Below, piece by piece: positions 7,355-16,414 of a stretch of DNA of 22,701 bases (the first letter of the stretch is position 1; each line of letters opens with the position of its first letter). Both the position numbers and the translations under genes were made by a program. Origin of the DNA: a bacterium. Its GTDB lineage: Bacteria; CAIJMQ01; JAADFP01. The stretch lies in the NCBI GenBank assembly GCA_027021085.1, contig JALUVB010000286.1, forward strand, positions 1-22,701, given 5' to 3'. The notes beneath the pieces were generated by a model. It was given only the letters and a program-made list of their open reading frames with translations, searched no databases and had not been told where the DNA came from.

Positions 7355-9232
7355 ATGGAAGAGAAAAAGCAGGTGCCGCCAAAAAATAATTTTTTAAAGT
7401 CCATAGCCTTCTGGCTGGTAATAGGGATAATGGTGTTCTGGGCTATGAGCTTTTTTTCTACCCGCACCCAGGCACCGGAAAAATTTTCCTATTCCCAGTT
7501 CCTGGGATACGTAGAAAAGGGAGAGGTAAAGCAGGTAAGTATTGCCGACCAATACATTCGAGGAGAACTTAAAAATGGCCGCAAGTTTACCACCTATGCC
7601 CCCAATGACCCGGAACTGGTAAGAATACTTATCCAGAACAAGGTAGATGTAGTGGCCAAGCCGCAGGAAAGCATGTGGCGGCAGATTCTGGTCTCAGTGC
7701 TGCCATTTCTTCTCTTCATATTCTTCCTCTGGTTTTTCATATATCGCCAGATGCAGGCGGGAGGGAATAGGGCCCTTTCTTTTGCCAAGAGCCGGGCAAA
7801 ACTCATGGTAGAGGGTAAACCGGAAGTTACCTTTCAGGATGTGGCCGGTGTGGACGAAGCCAAGGAAGAACTGCAGGAGATAATCGAGTTTTTGAAAGAC
7901 CCCAAGAGATTTCAGACACTGGGAGGTAAAATCCCCAAGGGCGTTTTGTTAATAGGGCCTCCGGGAACCGGTAAAACTCTTCTGGCTAAGGCAGTGGCCG
8001 GAGAAGCAAAAGTCCCTTTCTTCTCCATAAGCGGTTCCGATTTTGTGGAAATGTTTGTGGGGGTGGGAGCAGCCCGGGTAAGAGACCTCTTTGAGCAGGC
8101 TAAAAAGCATTCACCCTGCCTGGTGTTTATAGACGAGATTGATGCCGTAGGCAGGCAGAGGTTTGCTGGTCTGGGTGGAGGACACGATGAAAGGGAGCAG
8201 ACGCTGAACCAATTGCTGGTGGAGATGGACGGTTTTGATACCAAGGGAGGAGTAATAATAATAGCAGCTACCAACCGGCCGGATGTGCTGGACCCGGCAC
8301 TTCTGAGGCCAGGCCGTTTCGACCGCCAGGTAGTTATTGATAAACCAGATGTAAAAGGGAGGGAAGCAATCTTAAGAGTTCATTCCAAAGAGGTCAAACT
8401 TGGAGATGATATAGACCTTGCTGTTATTGCCCGGGAGACCCCCGGGTTTTCCGGTGCCGACCTGGCTAACCTGGTAAATGAGTCTGCCCTTCTGGCTGCC
8501 AGGAGAGGTAAGAAGGCAGTGAGTATGGAAGAAATGGAAGAGGCCATAGAGAGAGTTATAACCGGTCCGGAAAGAAAAAGCCGGGTAATAAGTGATTACG
8601 AGAAAAAGCTTATTGCCTTTCATGAATCAGGCCATACTATCCTGGGACATCTTCTCCCTCACACTGATCCTGTTCACAAGGTTTCTATAATTCCGCGTGG
8701 GGTAGGGGCTTTGGGATATACGATTCAATTACCCCTGGAAGACAGGTACATCATGACCAGGACAGAGCTTATGGAGAGGATAATCGTGTTGATGGGAGGA
8801 AGAGCCTCGGAAAGCTTGTTCTTTAAAGAGTTTACCACGGGGGCCCATAATGATTTAAAGGTTGCCACGGAGATGGCCCGCCGGATGGTCTGTGATTATG
8901 GAATGAGCGAAACCTTGGGCCCTATAACTCTGGGCAGTAAAGAGGAGCAGGTTTTCCTGGGCAGGGACCTTCTCAAGGAAAAGAACTACAGCGAGACAGT
9001 GGCTTCTGAAATAGATGCGGAAGTGAGGAAAATAGTTGAGGAATGCTACGAGAAAGCTGAGGCGATAATAAAGAAAAACCAGAAAAAAGTCAAAAAGTTA
9101 GCAGAGACACTCCTGGAAAAAGAAGTTCTGGAAGGGTCCGCCATCAGAGCAATACTCGATTCTCCCCGGTCTGCTACAGAAAGAACCAGAAAAAAGGCCA
9201 AACCTGCAGGGAAAGCTGAAAAGACCGAATAG
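7355..9232 (+). CDS. ftsH: ATP-dependent zinc metalloprotease FtsH
   Basis: FtsH is a hexameric membrane AAA+ protease that extracts and degrades misassembled membrane proteins and short-lived regulators. The 625-residue protein has TM helices at about 15-33 and 109-131 flanking a small extracytoplasmic domain. The AAA domain carries Walker A GPPGTGKT (201-208), Walker B LVFIDEID (256-263) and second-region-of-homology Arg fingers R321/R324 in RPGRFDR. The protease site is HESGH (423-427; most homologues have HEAGH) with the third zinc ligand D500 in GAHNDLKVA. The C-terminus ends in a Lys-rich tail. folP follows after 9 bp, and the order ftsH-folP-cdaA-cdaR is shared with other bacteria. The start at 7355 gives the normal N-terminus, although no SD is seen. 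Confidence 0.97.
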   Translation: MEEKKQVPPKNNFLKSIAFWLVIGIMVFWAMSFFSTRTQAPEKFSYSQFLGYVEKGEVKQVSIADQYIRGELKNGRKFTTYAPNDPELVRILIQNKVDVVAKPQESMWRQILVSVLPFLLFIFFLWFFIYRQMQAGGNRALSFAKSRAKLMVEGKPEVTFQDVAGVDEAKEELQEIIEFLKDPKRFQTLGGKIPKGVLLIGPPGTGKTLLAKAVAGEAKVPFFSISGSDFVEMFVGVGAARVRDLFEQAKKHSPCLVFIDEIDAVGRQRFAGLGGGHDEREQTLNQLLVEMDGFDTKGGVIIIAATNRPDVLDPALLRPGRFDRQVVIDKPDVKGREAILRVHSKEVKLGDDIDLAVIARETPGFSGADLANLVNESALLAARRGKKAVSMEEMEEAIERVITGPERKSRVISDYEKKLIAFHESGHTILGHLLPHTDPVHKVSIIPRGVGALGYTIQLPLEDRYIMTRTELMERIIVLMGGRASESLFFKEFTTGAHNDLKVATEMARRMVCDYGMSETLGPITLGSKEEQVFLGRDLLKEKNYSETVASEIDAEVRKIVEECYEKAEAIIKKNQKKVKKLAETLLEKEVLEGSAIRAILDSPRSATERTRKKAKPAGKAEKTE

Positions 9233-9241
9233 ATACCCAAA

Positions 9242-10039
9242 ATGAAAATAATGGGGATTCTTAACATTACCCCTGATTCCTTTTACGACGGGGGGAGATA
9301 CGTAGCCTTGCAGGCAGCGGTAGAGAGAGCAAAGGCCATGAAAAAAGAAGGAGTAGATGTAATTGACATAGGAGGTGTCTCTACCCGGCCTGGTTCCTTG
9401 CCTCCCTCGGAGGAGGAGGAAATGAAGAGGGTGCTTCCCGTGGTGGAAGCGCTGAGAGAGGTAGAAGTTCCCCTTTCCATAGACACATTTCGTTCCCGGG
9501 TGGCTGAAGAGTGCTTCAAGAGAGGCGTAAAAATCCTAAACGATGTCACTGCTTTGAGAGGAGACAGCAATATGGTCTATCTGGCCCGGGATTACCAGGT
9601 GGAAGTTATACTCATGCACATGAAGGGTACTCCCCGGGATATGCAAAAAAATCCTGAGTATAAAGATGTGCTGAAAGAAGTAAAAGAATTTTTCCGGGAG
9701 AGAATTGGCTTTGCCGTACGGCGGGGAATAGAGGAGGAAAGAATCTGGATAGACCCCGGGATAGGGTTTGGCAAGACTCTTTCTCATAACCTCTCTTTGC
9801 TCAGGAATATCTCTTCCTTCAAAAGGGATTTAGGCAGGCCTATACTGATAGGTCCTTCCCGCAAGGCTTTTGTGGGCGCTATTCTGGGACTTCCTTCCCG
9901 GGAAAGGCTTTTTGGCACTCTCGGGGCAGTAGCCTGGTGTTACTTACAGGGAGTGGATATGGTGCGGGTGCATGATACCAGGGAAACAAAAGAAATGTTG
10001 AAAGTTATGGAGAGTATAAATGGCGGAAATAATCAGTAA
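9242..10039 (+). CDS. folP: Dihydropteroate synthase FolP
   Basis: FolP condenses p-aminobenzoate with 6-hydroxymethyl-7,8-dihydropterin diphosphate to make dihydropteroate in folate synthesis; it is the sulfonamide target. The 265-residue TIM-barrel enzyme has MGILNITPDSFYDGG at the N-terminus, IDIGGVSTRPG (usual DIGGESTRPG, here Val for Glu), ILNDVTAL, HMKGTPRDMQ, DPGIGFGKT and GPSRKAFVG: all substrate-loop and pterin-site motifs in order. The ATG at 9242 is retained because it leaves a conventional short lead before MGIL; the ATG of MGIL itself at 9251 is an alternative. The 3' end overlaps cdaA by 20 bp, so the pair is translationally coupled. The SD is weak; translation may follow re-initiation after ftsH. 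Confidence 0.96.
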   Translation: MKIMGILNITPDSFYDGGRYVALQAAVERAKAMKKEGVDVIDIGGVSTRPGSLPPSEEEEMKRVLPVVEALREVEVPLSIDTFRSRVAEECFKRGVKILNDVTALRGDSNMVYLARDYQVEVILMHMKGTPRDMQKNPEYKDVLKEVKEFFRERIGFAVRRGIEEERIWIDPGIGFGKTLSHNLSLLRNISSFKRDLGRPILIGPSRKAFVGAILGLPSRERLFGTLGAVAWCYLQGVDMVRVHDTRETKEMLKVMESINGGNNQ

Positions 10040-10802
10040 TTTTCGCTGGCAGGACGGGATAGAGATTATACTCTTCACTTTTATCATCTACCGTTTTTTT
10101 CTGTTTATCAGGGGCAGGAAAACACAGGGAGTGTTTTACGGATTACTTTTCCTGCTCATGGTGGGATTCCTGGCACAATTCCTGGAGTTTTATACAATTT
10201 CCTGGGTATTCAAGAATCTTTTTGCCATCTGGGTCATTGCTCTTTTGATAGTATTTCAGCCGGAGTTGCGGAGCGGCCTGGCTCGTCTGGGAAGAAACCC
10301 CTTCCTTATTCCCCCGCAGGAAAGTGCAGTTATCGACGAGATAGTTAAATCGGCCAACTACCTTTCCAGGAATCGTATGGGCGCTATTATTGTGCTGAAA
10401 AGGGAAATGGGGATGAAAGATTACATGGAAGGTGGAGTGTTGATAGACGCCCAGGTTTCCTCCGAGCTTATTACCACTATCTTTACCCATTTGACCCCCC
10501 TGCATGATGGTGCAGTAATTATTGACAGGGACAGGATAGTGGCGGCTAACTGCATTCTCCCTCTTCCGGAGGAGCGGGAAAGCATGAGGGGAATGGGTAC
10601 CCGTCACCGGGCTGCTTTCAACCTTGCCCACGAGACTGATGCTGTGGTAGTGGTGGTATCCGAGGAAACAGGCAGGATTTCCCTGGCACATCAGGGGAAA
10701 ATAGAAACGGGATTAGACGGGATAACCCTTAGAGAGCGGTTGAAGGAGATTCTGGGTAGTTCGCAAAAAGGCAGGTTCCGCATTGCAAAAGGTAAGAAAT
10801 GA
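10020..10802 (+). CDS. cdaA: Diadenylate cyclase CdaA (DacA), membrane-bound c-di-AMP synthase
   Basis: CdaA condenses two ATP into cyclic di-AMP, a second messenger controlling potassium and osmolyte uptake and wall homeostasis. The 260-residue protein has three N-terminal membrane helices (about 15-30, 37-56 and 62-79). The DisA_N catalytic domain shows the two diagnostic motifs DGA (163-165) and GTRHRAA (193-199), and LVFQPELR-type sequence (IVFQPELRSGLARLG) links membrane and catalytic parts, as in B. subtilis CdaA. The start overlaps folP by 20 bp. The stop overlaps the cdaR start as ATGA. This arrangement with cdaR is conserved; the usual third partner glmM is not next, although an amino-sugar enzyme (nagB) occurs 10 kb away. 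Confidence 0.96.
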   Translation: MAEIISNFRWQDGIEIILFTFIIYRFFLFIRGRKTQGVFYGLLFLLMVGFLAQFLEFYTISWVFKNLFAIWVIALLIVFQPELRSGLARLGRNPFLIPPQESAVIDEIVKSANYLSRNRMGAIIVLKREMGMKDYMEGGVLIDAQVSSELITTIFTHLTPLHDGAVIIDRDRIVAANCILPLPEERESMRGMGTRHRAAFNLAHETDAVVVVVSEETGRISLAHQGKIETGLDGITLRERLKEILGSSQKGRFRIAKGKK

Positions 10803-11197
10803 AAAAGATTTTCAGTAATTTCTGGCTGAAGTTATTCTCACTCTTATTGGCCAGTATCATGTGGTATTACGTTAATACCCAGAGCAGGCTTCTTCCTGCA
10901 GGATTAACGGAAAGGGAATTCCGGGAGGTGCCGGTAAAGATACTGCTTTCTTCCCGGGATACGGGGGAAATAAAAATATCTCCTGAAAAAGTAAATATTA
11001 AAGTAAAAGGAAAGAAAGCAATAATTTCCAAGCTGGGCAAGAATGACATAATTCTCTTTGTTAATCTGGAAGGGCTGAAAGAAGGACGCTATCTCTTGCC
11101 CTTACACTGGGAACTTCCTGCAGAGGTAAAGATAATCTCCCTCTCTCCCAGGGAAGTAAAAGTCGAGATAACTTTTAATTCCCTTCGCTACAAGTAG
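10799..11197 (+). CDS. cdaR: CdaR-like YbbR-domain protein, minimal single-repeat form
   Basis: The 132-residue protein has one N-terminal membrane helix (about 8-24, LKLFSLLLASIMWYYV) and then a single YbbR domain: REVPVKILLSSRDTGEI, KISPEKVNIKVKG, a LFVNLEGLKEGRYLLPL strand pair, and a terminal SPREVKVEI strand. CdaR anchors in the membrane with YbbR repeats outside and modulates CdaA. Well-studied CdaR proteins carry several YbbR repeats (four in B. subtilis), so this is a reduced version. Its location directly after cdaA with a 4-bp ATGA overlap strongly supports the pairing. It ends the ftsH operon; a minus-strand gene converges 13 bp beyond the stop and no terminator hairpin is apparent between them. 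Confidence 0.88.
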   Translation: MKKIFSNFWLKLFSLLLASIMWYYVNTQSRLLPAGLTEREFREVPVKILLSSRDTGEIKISPEKVNIKVKGKKAIISKLGKNDIILFVNLEGLKEGRYLLPLHWELPAEVKIISLSPREVKVEITFNSLRYK

Positions 11198-11210
11198 CAT
11201 AAAAGCCTCT

Positions 11211-12254
11211 CTATTCCTTCAGGAACTTAGCAAAGAAGGAGAAAGCCCGGTTCCCGGCAAAGGAATGTTCCCCGGCGAATATCTCAATCCACAAGTTCTC
11301 TGCTGCTCCTGCTATTTCGTATGCTTGCTTTAGTATGGCATGTGCCTTCTTGGCTGAGGGAAGATAGAAGCAGGAGTCATTTGCTCCGCTCTCTATAAGG
11401 AGCGGCTTGGGAGAGATTGCTGCCATTATATCGCCTATATCCGCATATCTGTAAAGGTAGGGGACCAGTTGCGACCCGCAGAAGTTTATTCTGTTTATAG
11501 CATAATGCTCGGTGGTGGTGGCATAGCATATTATATCCCCGCATTTTATCCTCTCGTCAAGCAGGGTTAAGTAGGTAGTCATGGTGCCTCCGAAAGAGAG
11601 CCCCATACAGCCTATCCTTTCTGCATCAACTTCTTCCCGGGTCAAAAGAAAATCTATAGCCCGCATCCCGTCAAAAATATTTGCCCCCAGTAATGTTCTG
11701 CCTAAAATAAGGTGCTGGATAAAGTGAACGTTGCATATATCCTTTCCGGGAAACGAGTTCACTCCATACCCAGTTCTTTCCCCGAAGCTTCTCCAGTCCG
11801 GAATAATGGTTATATATCCTCTTTCTGCCATCTGTTCCCCGTAGTTGTAATTAAGCTCGCGTATCTGGGCTATCCTTTGCGGACTATTGAAGTGCACTCC
11901 TGCTACGGCATCCTTCCCGTACTTTCCGTGCCCGTGACAGCAGAGTATGGCGGGAAGTTTTCCCCGGCGAATTTTCGGAATAAGGAGATAAAGGGGCATA
12001 TAGCAGTTTTCTTCTGTTTGAATAACCCATTTTTCTCTTATGTACTTCTCCTTCTCTTCCCGGGAATAAAACTCCGGGTTCAAAGGCGCTTTTTCGGGTA
12101 GCTCGCCTAACAATTCTTTTACCTTGGAAATAAGAACCTTTTTCCATGCCTCAAACTCTTCCCTGCTCCTGGCCTGAAAAGATAAAGATGGTTTTATTCC
12201 TTTGTAAAAAGCCTTGATAAAACTATCTGTCATATACGGTATATCTTCTAACAT
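11211..12254 (-). CDS. Alpha/beta hydrolase, acetyl-xylan-esterase/dienelactone-hydrolase-like
   Basis: A 347-residue serine hydrolase. Counting from the chosen start, the nucleophile is S220 in GLSFGG, the acid is probably D293 in SGANDSCF and the base H330 in AGEHSF. An oxyanion-side CCHGHGKYGKD segment near 105-115 and the IPDWRSFGER stretch resemble the abhydrolase/acetyl-xylan-esterase group (PF12715-like). These enzymes hydrolyse acetyl or other short ester groups on sugars or small molecules; the substrate cannot be deduced. No secretion signal is evident, so it should be cytoplasmic. The start at 12254 is preferred because AGGAGGGCAAA directly precedes it; the ATG at 12320 would place that SD inside the coding region and lacks one of its own. 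It converges on cdaR and diverges from dnaK. Confidence 0.85.
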   Translation of the reverse strand: MLEDIPYMTDSFIKAFYKGIKPSLSFQARSREEFEAWKKVLISKVKELLGELPEKAPLNPEFYSREEKEKYIREKWVIQTEENCYMPLYLLIPKIRRGKLPAILCCHGHGKYGKDAVAGVHFNSPQRIAQIRELNYNYGEQMAERGYITIIPDWRSFGERTGYGVNSFPGKDICNVHFIQHLILGRTLLGANIFDGMRAIDFLLTREEVDAERIGCMGLSFGGTMTTYLTLLDERIKCGDIICYATTTEHYAINRINFCGSQLVPYLYRYADIGDIMAAISPKPLLIESGANDSCFYLPSAKKAHAILKQAYEIAGAAENLWIEIFAGEHSFAGNRAFSFFAKFLKE

Positions 12255-12292
12255 TTTGCCCTCCTTGCTAAAAAGTTTCTCTCTGTAAAGAA

Positions 12293-12320
12293 GTTTAACG
12301 GCATTGGAAATAATTTGCAA
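12293..12320 (-). promoter_or_regulatory. Candidate promoter of the alpha/beta hydrolase
   Basis: On the minus strand TTGCAA (12320-12315), 16 bp, then TTAAAC (12298-12293) gives a weak sigma-70-like match. It would start near 12286 with a leader of about 31 nt containing the strong SD. The inverted repeat at 12331-12359 sits directly upstream of the -35. Confidence 0.3.
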
Positions 12321-12330
12321 TTCTTTTGTA

Positions 12331-12359
12331 AGTGAGTAAAATTTTCCCCTTTACTCACT
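12331..12359. promoter_or_regulatory. Perfect 10-bp inverted repeat with 9-bp spacer (candidate operator)
   Basis: AGTGAGTAAA (12331-12340), nine bases, then TTTACTCACT (12350-12359) form a perfect inverted repeat. The 9-bp spacing equals that of the CIRCE heat-shock operator, but the arms differ from TTAGCACTC/GAGTGCTAA. It lies 77 bp upstream of the hydrolase ATG and 154 bp upstream of the dnaK ATG. A T-tract is absent on both sides, so it is not a terminator. A dimeric regulator is the likeliest reader (inference). Confidence 0.6.
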
Positions 12360-12434
12360 CAGAAAGGAAAAGTTGTGCCAAATTGTCACTTTTCTGTTCC
12401 GGCCTCTTTGAAATCCCTTTATTTACCTTGTTTT

Positions 12435-12464
12435 TTCAATTGGCATGCTATTTGATTGTACAAT
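12435..12464 (+). promoter_or_regulatory. Candidate dnaK operon promoter
   Basis: TACAAT (12459-12464) is a good -10 box. It ends a perfect 10-bp palindrome, ATTGTACAAT (12455-12464). The -35 at 18 bp (TTCAAT, 12435-12440) is weak. Transcription would start near 12471, giving a 43-nt leader with the SD GAGGGGG before the ATG at 12514. Confidence 0.45.
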
Positions 12465-12513
12465 AGGAAGTCGGAATGGAAATTAGATACGAAAATAAGA
12501 GGGGGTAAGAGAA

Positions 12514-14442
12514 ATGGCAAAAGTAATAGGTATAGACCTGGGAACAACCAATTCCTGTATGGCTTATATGGAAGCAGGGAAACCTGTGGTTATTACTAAT
12601 CGGGAAGGAGGCAGGGTAACTCCTTCCGTGGTTGCAGTTACCAAGAACGGGGAAAGATTGGTAGGTGCTCCGGCCAAAAGGCAGATAATAACCAATTCGG
12701 AGAATACTATTTTCTCTATAAAGAGGTTCATGGGAAGAAGTTATTCTGAAGTGAGCGAAGAAATCAAAATGGTTCCCTATAAAGTGACCAAGGATGAAAG
12801 GGGCAGAGTAAAGGTAATGCTGGGAGGGAAGGAGTATACCCCACCCGAAATTTCCGCCATGATTCTAAGGAAGATGAAGGAAGATGCGGAGGCTTATCTG
12901 GGGGAAGAGGTCAAAGAAGCCGTGATTACGGTTCCTGCCTACTTCAACGATTCCCAGCGGCAGGCTACAAGAGATGCGGGCAGAATTGCCGGCCTGGAAG
13001 TCTTGAGAATTATAAATGAGCCTACTGCTTCCTGTCTTGCCTATGGGCTGGACAAGAAAAAATCCGGAATAGTGGCAGTGTACGACCTGGGAGGGGGCAC
13101 CTTTGATATATCTATCCTGGAAATTGGCGAGGGAGTTTTTGAGGTTAAATCCACCAGTGGTAACACGCATCTGGGAGGAGACAACTTTGACCAGAAGATT
13201 ATAGACTGGATAGCAGAAGAATTCATGAAAGAACACGGGATAGACCTGCGCAAAGATAGGATGGCCCTGCAGAGACTCAGGGAAGCAGCGGAAAAAGCCA
13301 AGGTGGAATTGTCCTCGGCCATGGAAACGGAAATAAACCTGCCCTTTATCACCGCGGATGCTGCCGGCCCCAAGCATTTAAACCTCGTGCTTAGCCGGGC
13401 AAAGCTGGAACAATTGGTGATGGGGTTAATCGAGGAGAGTTTAGGTCCCTGCAAACAGGCCATGGAAGATGCCAAGTTGACCCGGAAGGATATTGACGAG
13501 GTTGTATTGGTAGGCGGTATGACCAGGATGCCAAAAGTCCAGGAAATGGTGGCTGAGTTCTTTGGCAAAGAGCCTCAGAAAGGAGTTAATCCGGACGAGG
13601 CGGTAGCCATGGGAGCAGCTATCCAGGCAGGAGTGTTGAAAGGTGAAGTAAAAGACATTCTTCTTCTGGACGTTACCCCTCTTACCCTGGGAATTGAGAC
13701 CCTGGGTGGAGTAATGACACCGCTTATTACCCGAAATACCACCATCCCCTGCAGAAAAAGCGAGATATTTACCACTGCGGCGGACAACCAGACCTCCGTG
13801 GAGATACATGTACTGCAGGGGGAAAGAAAGATGGCAGTGGATAATAAGAGCATAGGCAGATTTATCCTGGATGGGATTCCGCCTGCGCCCCGGGGTGTTC
13901 CCCAGATAGAGGTTACCTTTGACCTGGATGCCAATGGTATCCTTAATGTCACAGCAAAGGACCTCTCCACGGGAAAGAGCCAATCCATAAAAGTGCAGCC
14001 TTCCAGTGGTTTAAGCAAGGAAGAAGTGGAAAATTTAGTGAAGGAAGCGGAGAAATACGCGGAAGAGGATGTGAAGAAAAGAGAGAAAGTAGAAGCCAGG
14101 AACAAGGCAGACGAGGTAGTATACCAGAGTGAGAAACTGATAAAAGAATTTGCCGATAAAATGACCCAGGAGCAAAAAGGCAAATTGCAGGCCGCAATAG
14201 ATAAGGTAAAAGAATCCATGAAGAAAGATAACCTGGAAGAAATAAAGAAGAGCACGCAGGAGCTGTTCGAGGTATGGCATCCCATCTCCAGCGAGCTTTA
14301 CCAGAAGCAGCAGGCACAGGCTGGTCCCCAGGCAGGGAAGACGCAAGCGGGCGGACCGCAGGAAGAGGGAACTGCCGAGGGGCCAAAGGAAGGGGAAGTC
14401 ATAGATGCAGAATTTAAAGAAGAGGGAGAAGACAAGAAATGA
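12514..14442 (+). CDS. dnaK: Molecular chaperone DnaK (Hsp70)
   Basis: DnaK is the cytoplasmic Hsp70 ATPase that binds exposed hydrophobic peptides. The 642-residue protein has the nucleotide-binding motifs [10 protein letters not shown] (5-14), DLGGGTFD (191-198) and [10 protein letters not shown] (331-340), the interdomain linker [10 protein letters not shown] (381-390), the beta-sandwich substrate domain and the helical lid. The Gln/Gly-rich disordered tail ends in VIDAEFKEE, the usual C-terminal signature. Length is normal. An SD-like GAGGGGG lies 6-7 bp before the ATG. It heads a six-gene stress operon and overlaps grpE by 4 bp (ATGA). The cochaperone gene dnaJ, often next in other bacteria, is absent from the window, as is hrcA. 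Confidence 0.98.
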   Translation: MAKVIGIDLGTTNSCMAYMEAGKPVVITNREGGRVTPSVVAVTKNGERLVGAPAKRQIITNSENTIFSIKRFMGRSYSEVSEEIKMVPYKVTKDERGRVKVMLGGKEYTPPEISAMILRKMKEDAEAYLGEEVKEAVITVPAYFNDSQRQATRDAGRIAGLEVLRIINEPTASCLAYGLDKKKSGIVAVYDLGGGTFDISILEIGEGVFEVKSTSGNTHLGGDNFDQKIIDWIAEEFMKEHGIDLRKDRMALQRLREAAEKAKVELSSAMETEINLPFITADAAGPKHLNLVLSRAKLEQLVMGLIEESLGPCKQAMEDAKLTRKDIDEVVLVGGMTRMPKVQEMVAEFFGKEPQKGVNPDEAVAMGAAIQAGVLKGEVKDILLLDVTPLTLGIETLGGVMTPLITRNTTIPCRKSEIFTTAADNQTSVEIHVLQGERKMAVDNKSIGRFILDGIPPAPRGVPQIEVTFDLDANGILNVTAKDLSTGKSQSIKVQPSSGLSKEEVENLVKEAEKYAEEDVKKREKVEARNKADEVVYQSEKLIKEFADKMTQEQKGKLQAAIDKVKESMKKDNLEEIKKSTQELFEVWHPISSELYQKQQAQAGPQAGKTQAGGPQEEGTAEGPKEGEVIDAEFKEEGEDKK

Positions 14443-14981
14443 GCCGCCGTTTGACTAAAGAACAACTGAAAAAACTCCTGGAAGAAAGAGAGAAAGAGAT
14501 AAAGGAGCTGAAAGCTCAGTTGGAGCAGGCCAGCAAGGAAAGGGAGGAATACCTGGACCTGGCACGCCGGGTGAGCGCGGATTTTGATAATTACCGCAAG
14601 AGAATAATGCAGAGAGAGGAAGAAATGAGAAAATTTGCCGGGGAGAACCTAATCCGGAATCTCCTTCCTATTATTGATGATCTGGAAAGAGCGCTTAACC
14701 ATATGCATCCCGCTTCCTCGCTGAAGGAATTGAAAAAAGGCGTGGAGATGGTATATAAGAAATTTCACGATTTTCTCAAATCGTATAATGTAGAGAAAAT
14801 GGAAGTGGTGGGAAAAGAGTTTAACCCGCATTTTCACGAGGCCTTGATTGTGGAGGGAGAAGGCGAAGGCCAGGAGGTGGTTATGGAAGAGCTGGAGCCT
14901 GGGTACCTCATGCACGGGAGGCTTCTCCGTCCCGCCAAAGTGAAAGTGCACAAGAGAAAGGGGGCGCAAAATGAGGCGTAA
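14439..14981 (+). CDS. grpE: GrpE nucleotide exchange factor
   Basis: GrpE dimers release ADP from DnaK. The 180-residue protein shows the family layout: a long charged N-terminal coiled coil (about 5-45, Lys/Glu-rich heptads), the DFDNYRKR motif (about 49-56), the [13 protein letters not shown] helix near 71-83, and the C-terminal beta-domain signature NPHFHEAL followed by [21 protein letters not shown]. All core motifs are intact. It overlaps dnaK as ATGA and overlaps the htrA start by 11 bp, so DnaK, GrpE and HtrA are probably made from one coupled message. The acidic low-complexity N-terminal extension seen in many GrpE proteins is short here. Confidence 0.97.
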   Translation: MSRRLTKEQLKKLLEEREKEIKELKAQLEQASKEREEYLDLARRVSADFDNYRKRIMQREEEMRKFAGENLIRNLLPIIDDLERALNHMHPASSLKELKKGVEMVYKKFHDFLKSYNVEKMEVVGKEFNPHFHEALIVEGEGEGQEVVMEELEPGYLMHGRLLRPAKVKVHKRKGAQNEA

Positions 14982-16401
14982 TCTGGTTCTTTGTCTGGCC
15001 TTGCTTTTCTGGGGGTTTACCACCCTCTATGCAGATATTTCGGCAGAGAAGCTGGCGGAGCAACTAAGCGGAGAATTTGCCAAGGTGGCCGAAGAAGTCA
15101 GCCCTGCAGTAGTGAGTATAGTTTCTGTAAAAATTATCCAGGCGCCCGCAGGAGGCACCATGCCCTTTGAAGAACCTTTCTTTGATGACTTGAAAAGGTT
15201 CTTTGGAGATGACTTCTTCAAGTTTTTTACCCCTTCACCCCGCAAGGGAAGAAAATACCAGCAAAGAGGATTGGGAAGCGGAGTTATTGTCAGTCCGGAT
15301 GGGGTGATTCTTACCAACAATCATGTGGTGGGAGAAGCAGATAAGATTAAAGTCACTCTTTACGATGGAAGGGAGTTCAAGGCAGAAGTGAAAGGAAAAG
15401 ACCCCAAGACAGACCTGGCAGTAATAAAAATCAAGGGAAAAAACCTGCCCTATGCCAGGCTGGGAGATTCTGACAAGATTAAAGTGGGGGAAATAGTCCT
15501 GGCTATTGGTAATCCCTTTGGCTTAAAGTCCACTGTTACCCAGGGAATAATTTCTGCCAAGGGCAGGTCAGACGTGGGTATTGCCACCTACGAAAACTTC
15601 ATCCAGACAGATGCGGCCATAAACCCGGGCAACAGCGGAGGTCCCCTGGTCAACCTGAAAGGGGAAGTGATCGGAATAAACACTGCCATATTTACCAGGA
15701 GCGGAGGATACATGGGCGTAGGCTTTGCCATACCCATAAACATGGCAAAATCTGTTATGAAGCAGCTCATGGAAAAGGGAAGAGTGATAAGGGGCTGGTT
15801 AGGCGTGGTAATTCAGCCGCTCACCGAGGAATTGGCAGAAAGTTTCGGAATAAAGGGTAAAAAGGGAGTCTTGATAGGAGATGTGATGAAGGGGTCTCCC
15901 GCTGCAAAAGCCGGGCTGAAAAGGGGAGATATTATCATTAAGTTTGCCGGGAAAAAGGTGGATACTCCTTCTGCCCTGCAGGAGAAGGTAGCCAGCACGG
16001 CTCCGGGAACCCGGGTGAAGATAGATATATTGAGAAAGGGAAGACCTTTGACTCTCAGCGTAAAAATCGCAGAGATGCCGAAAGAAAGGGCAGAAGCAAG
16101 AGAGAAAAAGGTAGAGGAAGAATTGGGAATGCGAGTAGGAGAATTGACCCCCGAGCTTGCTTCCAAGCTTGGCTATGAAGGAGAAAAGGGAGTCCTGGTG
16201 CTTGAGGTATTCCCGGGCAGTATAGCAGAGCTGGCAGGGTTGGCACGGGGTGACCTTATCAAGGAAATCAACGACAAAAAGATAGATAACCTGGAAGATT
16301 ACCGCAGGATTATAGGTAAACTCTTAAAAAGCAAGGCACCTATAAGACTCCTGGTGAAAAGAGGCGAATATACCTTCTTCACCGTGATTAAAGTGGAATA
16401 A
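14971..16401 (+). CDS. HtrA/DegP-family serine protease with two PDZ domains
   Basis: HtrA proteins are oligomeric envelope proteases/chaperones that degrade misfolded exported proteins. The 476-residue precursor begins with a signal peptide (basic MRRN, hydrophobic 5-19, probable cleavage after LYA at 21). The trypsin-like domain has the triad H118 (TNNHVV), D148 (TDLAVI) and S222 (GNSGGPL). Two PDZ domains follow, at about 275-368 ([11 protein letters not shown]..., [13 protein letters not shown]) and 385-475 ([11 protein letters not shown]...AGLARGD). Two PDZ domains point to the DegP/DegQ branch rather than DegS. It overlaps grpE by 11 bp and has a GGGGG-type SD. Placing an extracytoplasmic protease inside the cytoplasmic chaperone operon ties envelope and cytosolic stress responses together (inference). 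Confidence 0.95.
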   Translation: MRRNLVLCLALLFWGFTTLYADISAEKLAEQLSGEFAKVAEEVSPAVVSIVSVKIIQAPAGGTMPFEEPFFDDLKRFFGDDFFKFFTPSPRKGRKYQQRGLGSGVIVSPDGVILTNNHVVGEADKIKVTLYDGREFKAEVKGKDPKTDLAVIKIKGKNLPYARLGDSDKIKVGEIVLAIGNPFGLKSTVTQGIISAKGRSDVGIATYENFIQTDAAINPGNSGGPLVNLKGEVIGINTAIFTRSGGYMGVGFAIPINMAKSVMKQLMEKGRVIRGWLGVVIQPLTEELAESFGIKGKKGVLIGDVMKGSPAAKAGLKRGDIIIKFAGKKVDTPSALQEKVASTAPGTRVKIDILRKGRPLTLSVKIAEMPKERAEAREKKVEEELGMRVGELTPELASKLGYEGEKGVLVLEVFPGSIAELAGLARGDLIKEINDKKIDNLEDYRRIIGKLLKSKAPIRLLVKRGEYTFFTVIKVE

Positions 16402-16414
16402 GAGAAGAGGAAAA

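Noticed and set aside
12255-12320. Upstream ATG (12320) as the start of the alpha/beta hydrolase
   Set aside because: It has no SD, and the strong AGGAGGG before the ATG at 12254 would fall inside the coding sequence.
12441-12456. Sigma-54 promoter (TGGCAT-N5-TTGAT) before dnaK
   Set aside because: The spacing fits, but the conserved GC dinucleotide at -12 is GA and no enhancer-binding regulator is nearby; the TACAAT -10 just downstream explains transcription more simply.
12255-12513. CIRCE operator (TTAGCACTC-N9-GAGTGCTAA) upstream of dnaK or groES
   Set aside because: The arms are absent here and in the 18-bp gap before groES; only an inverted repeat of the same geometry with different arms was found.
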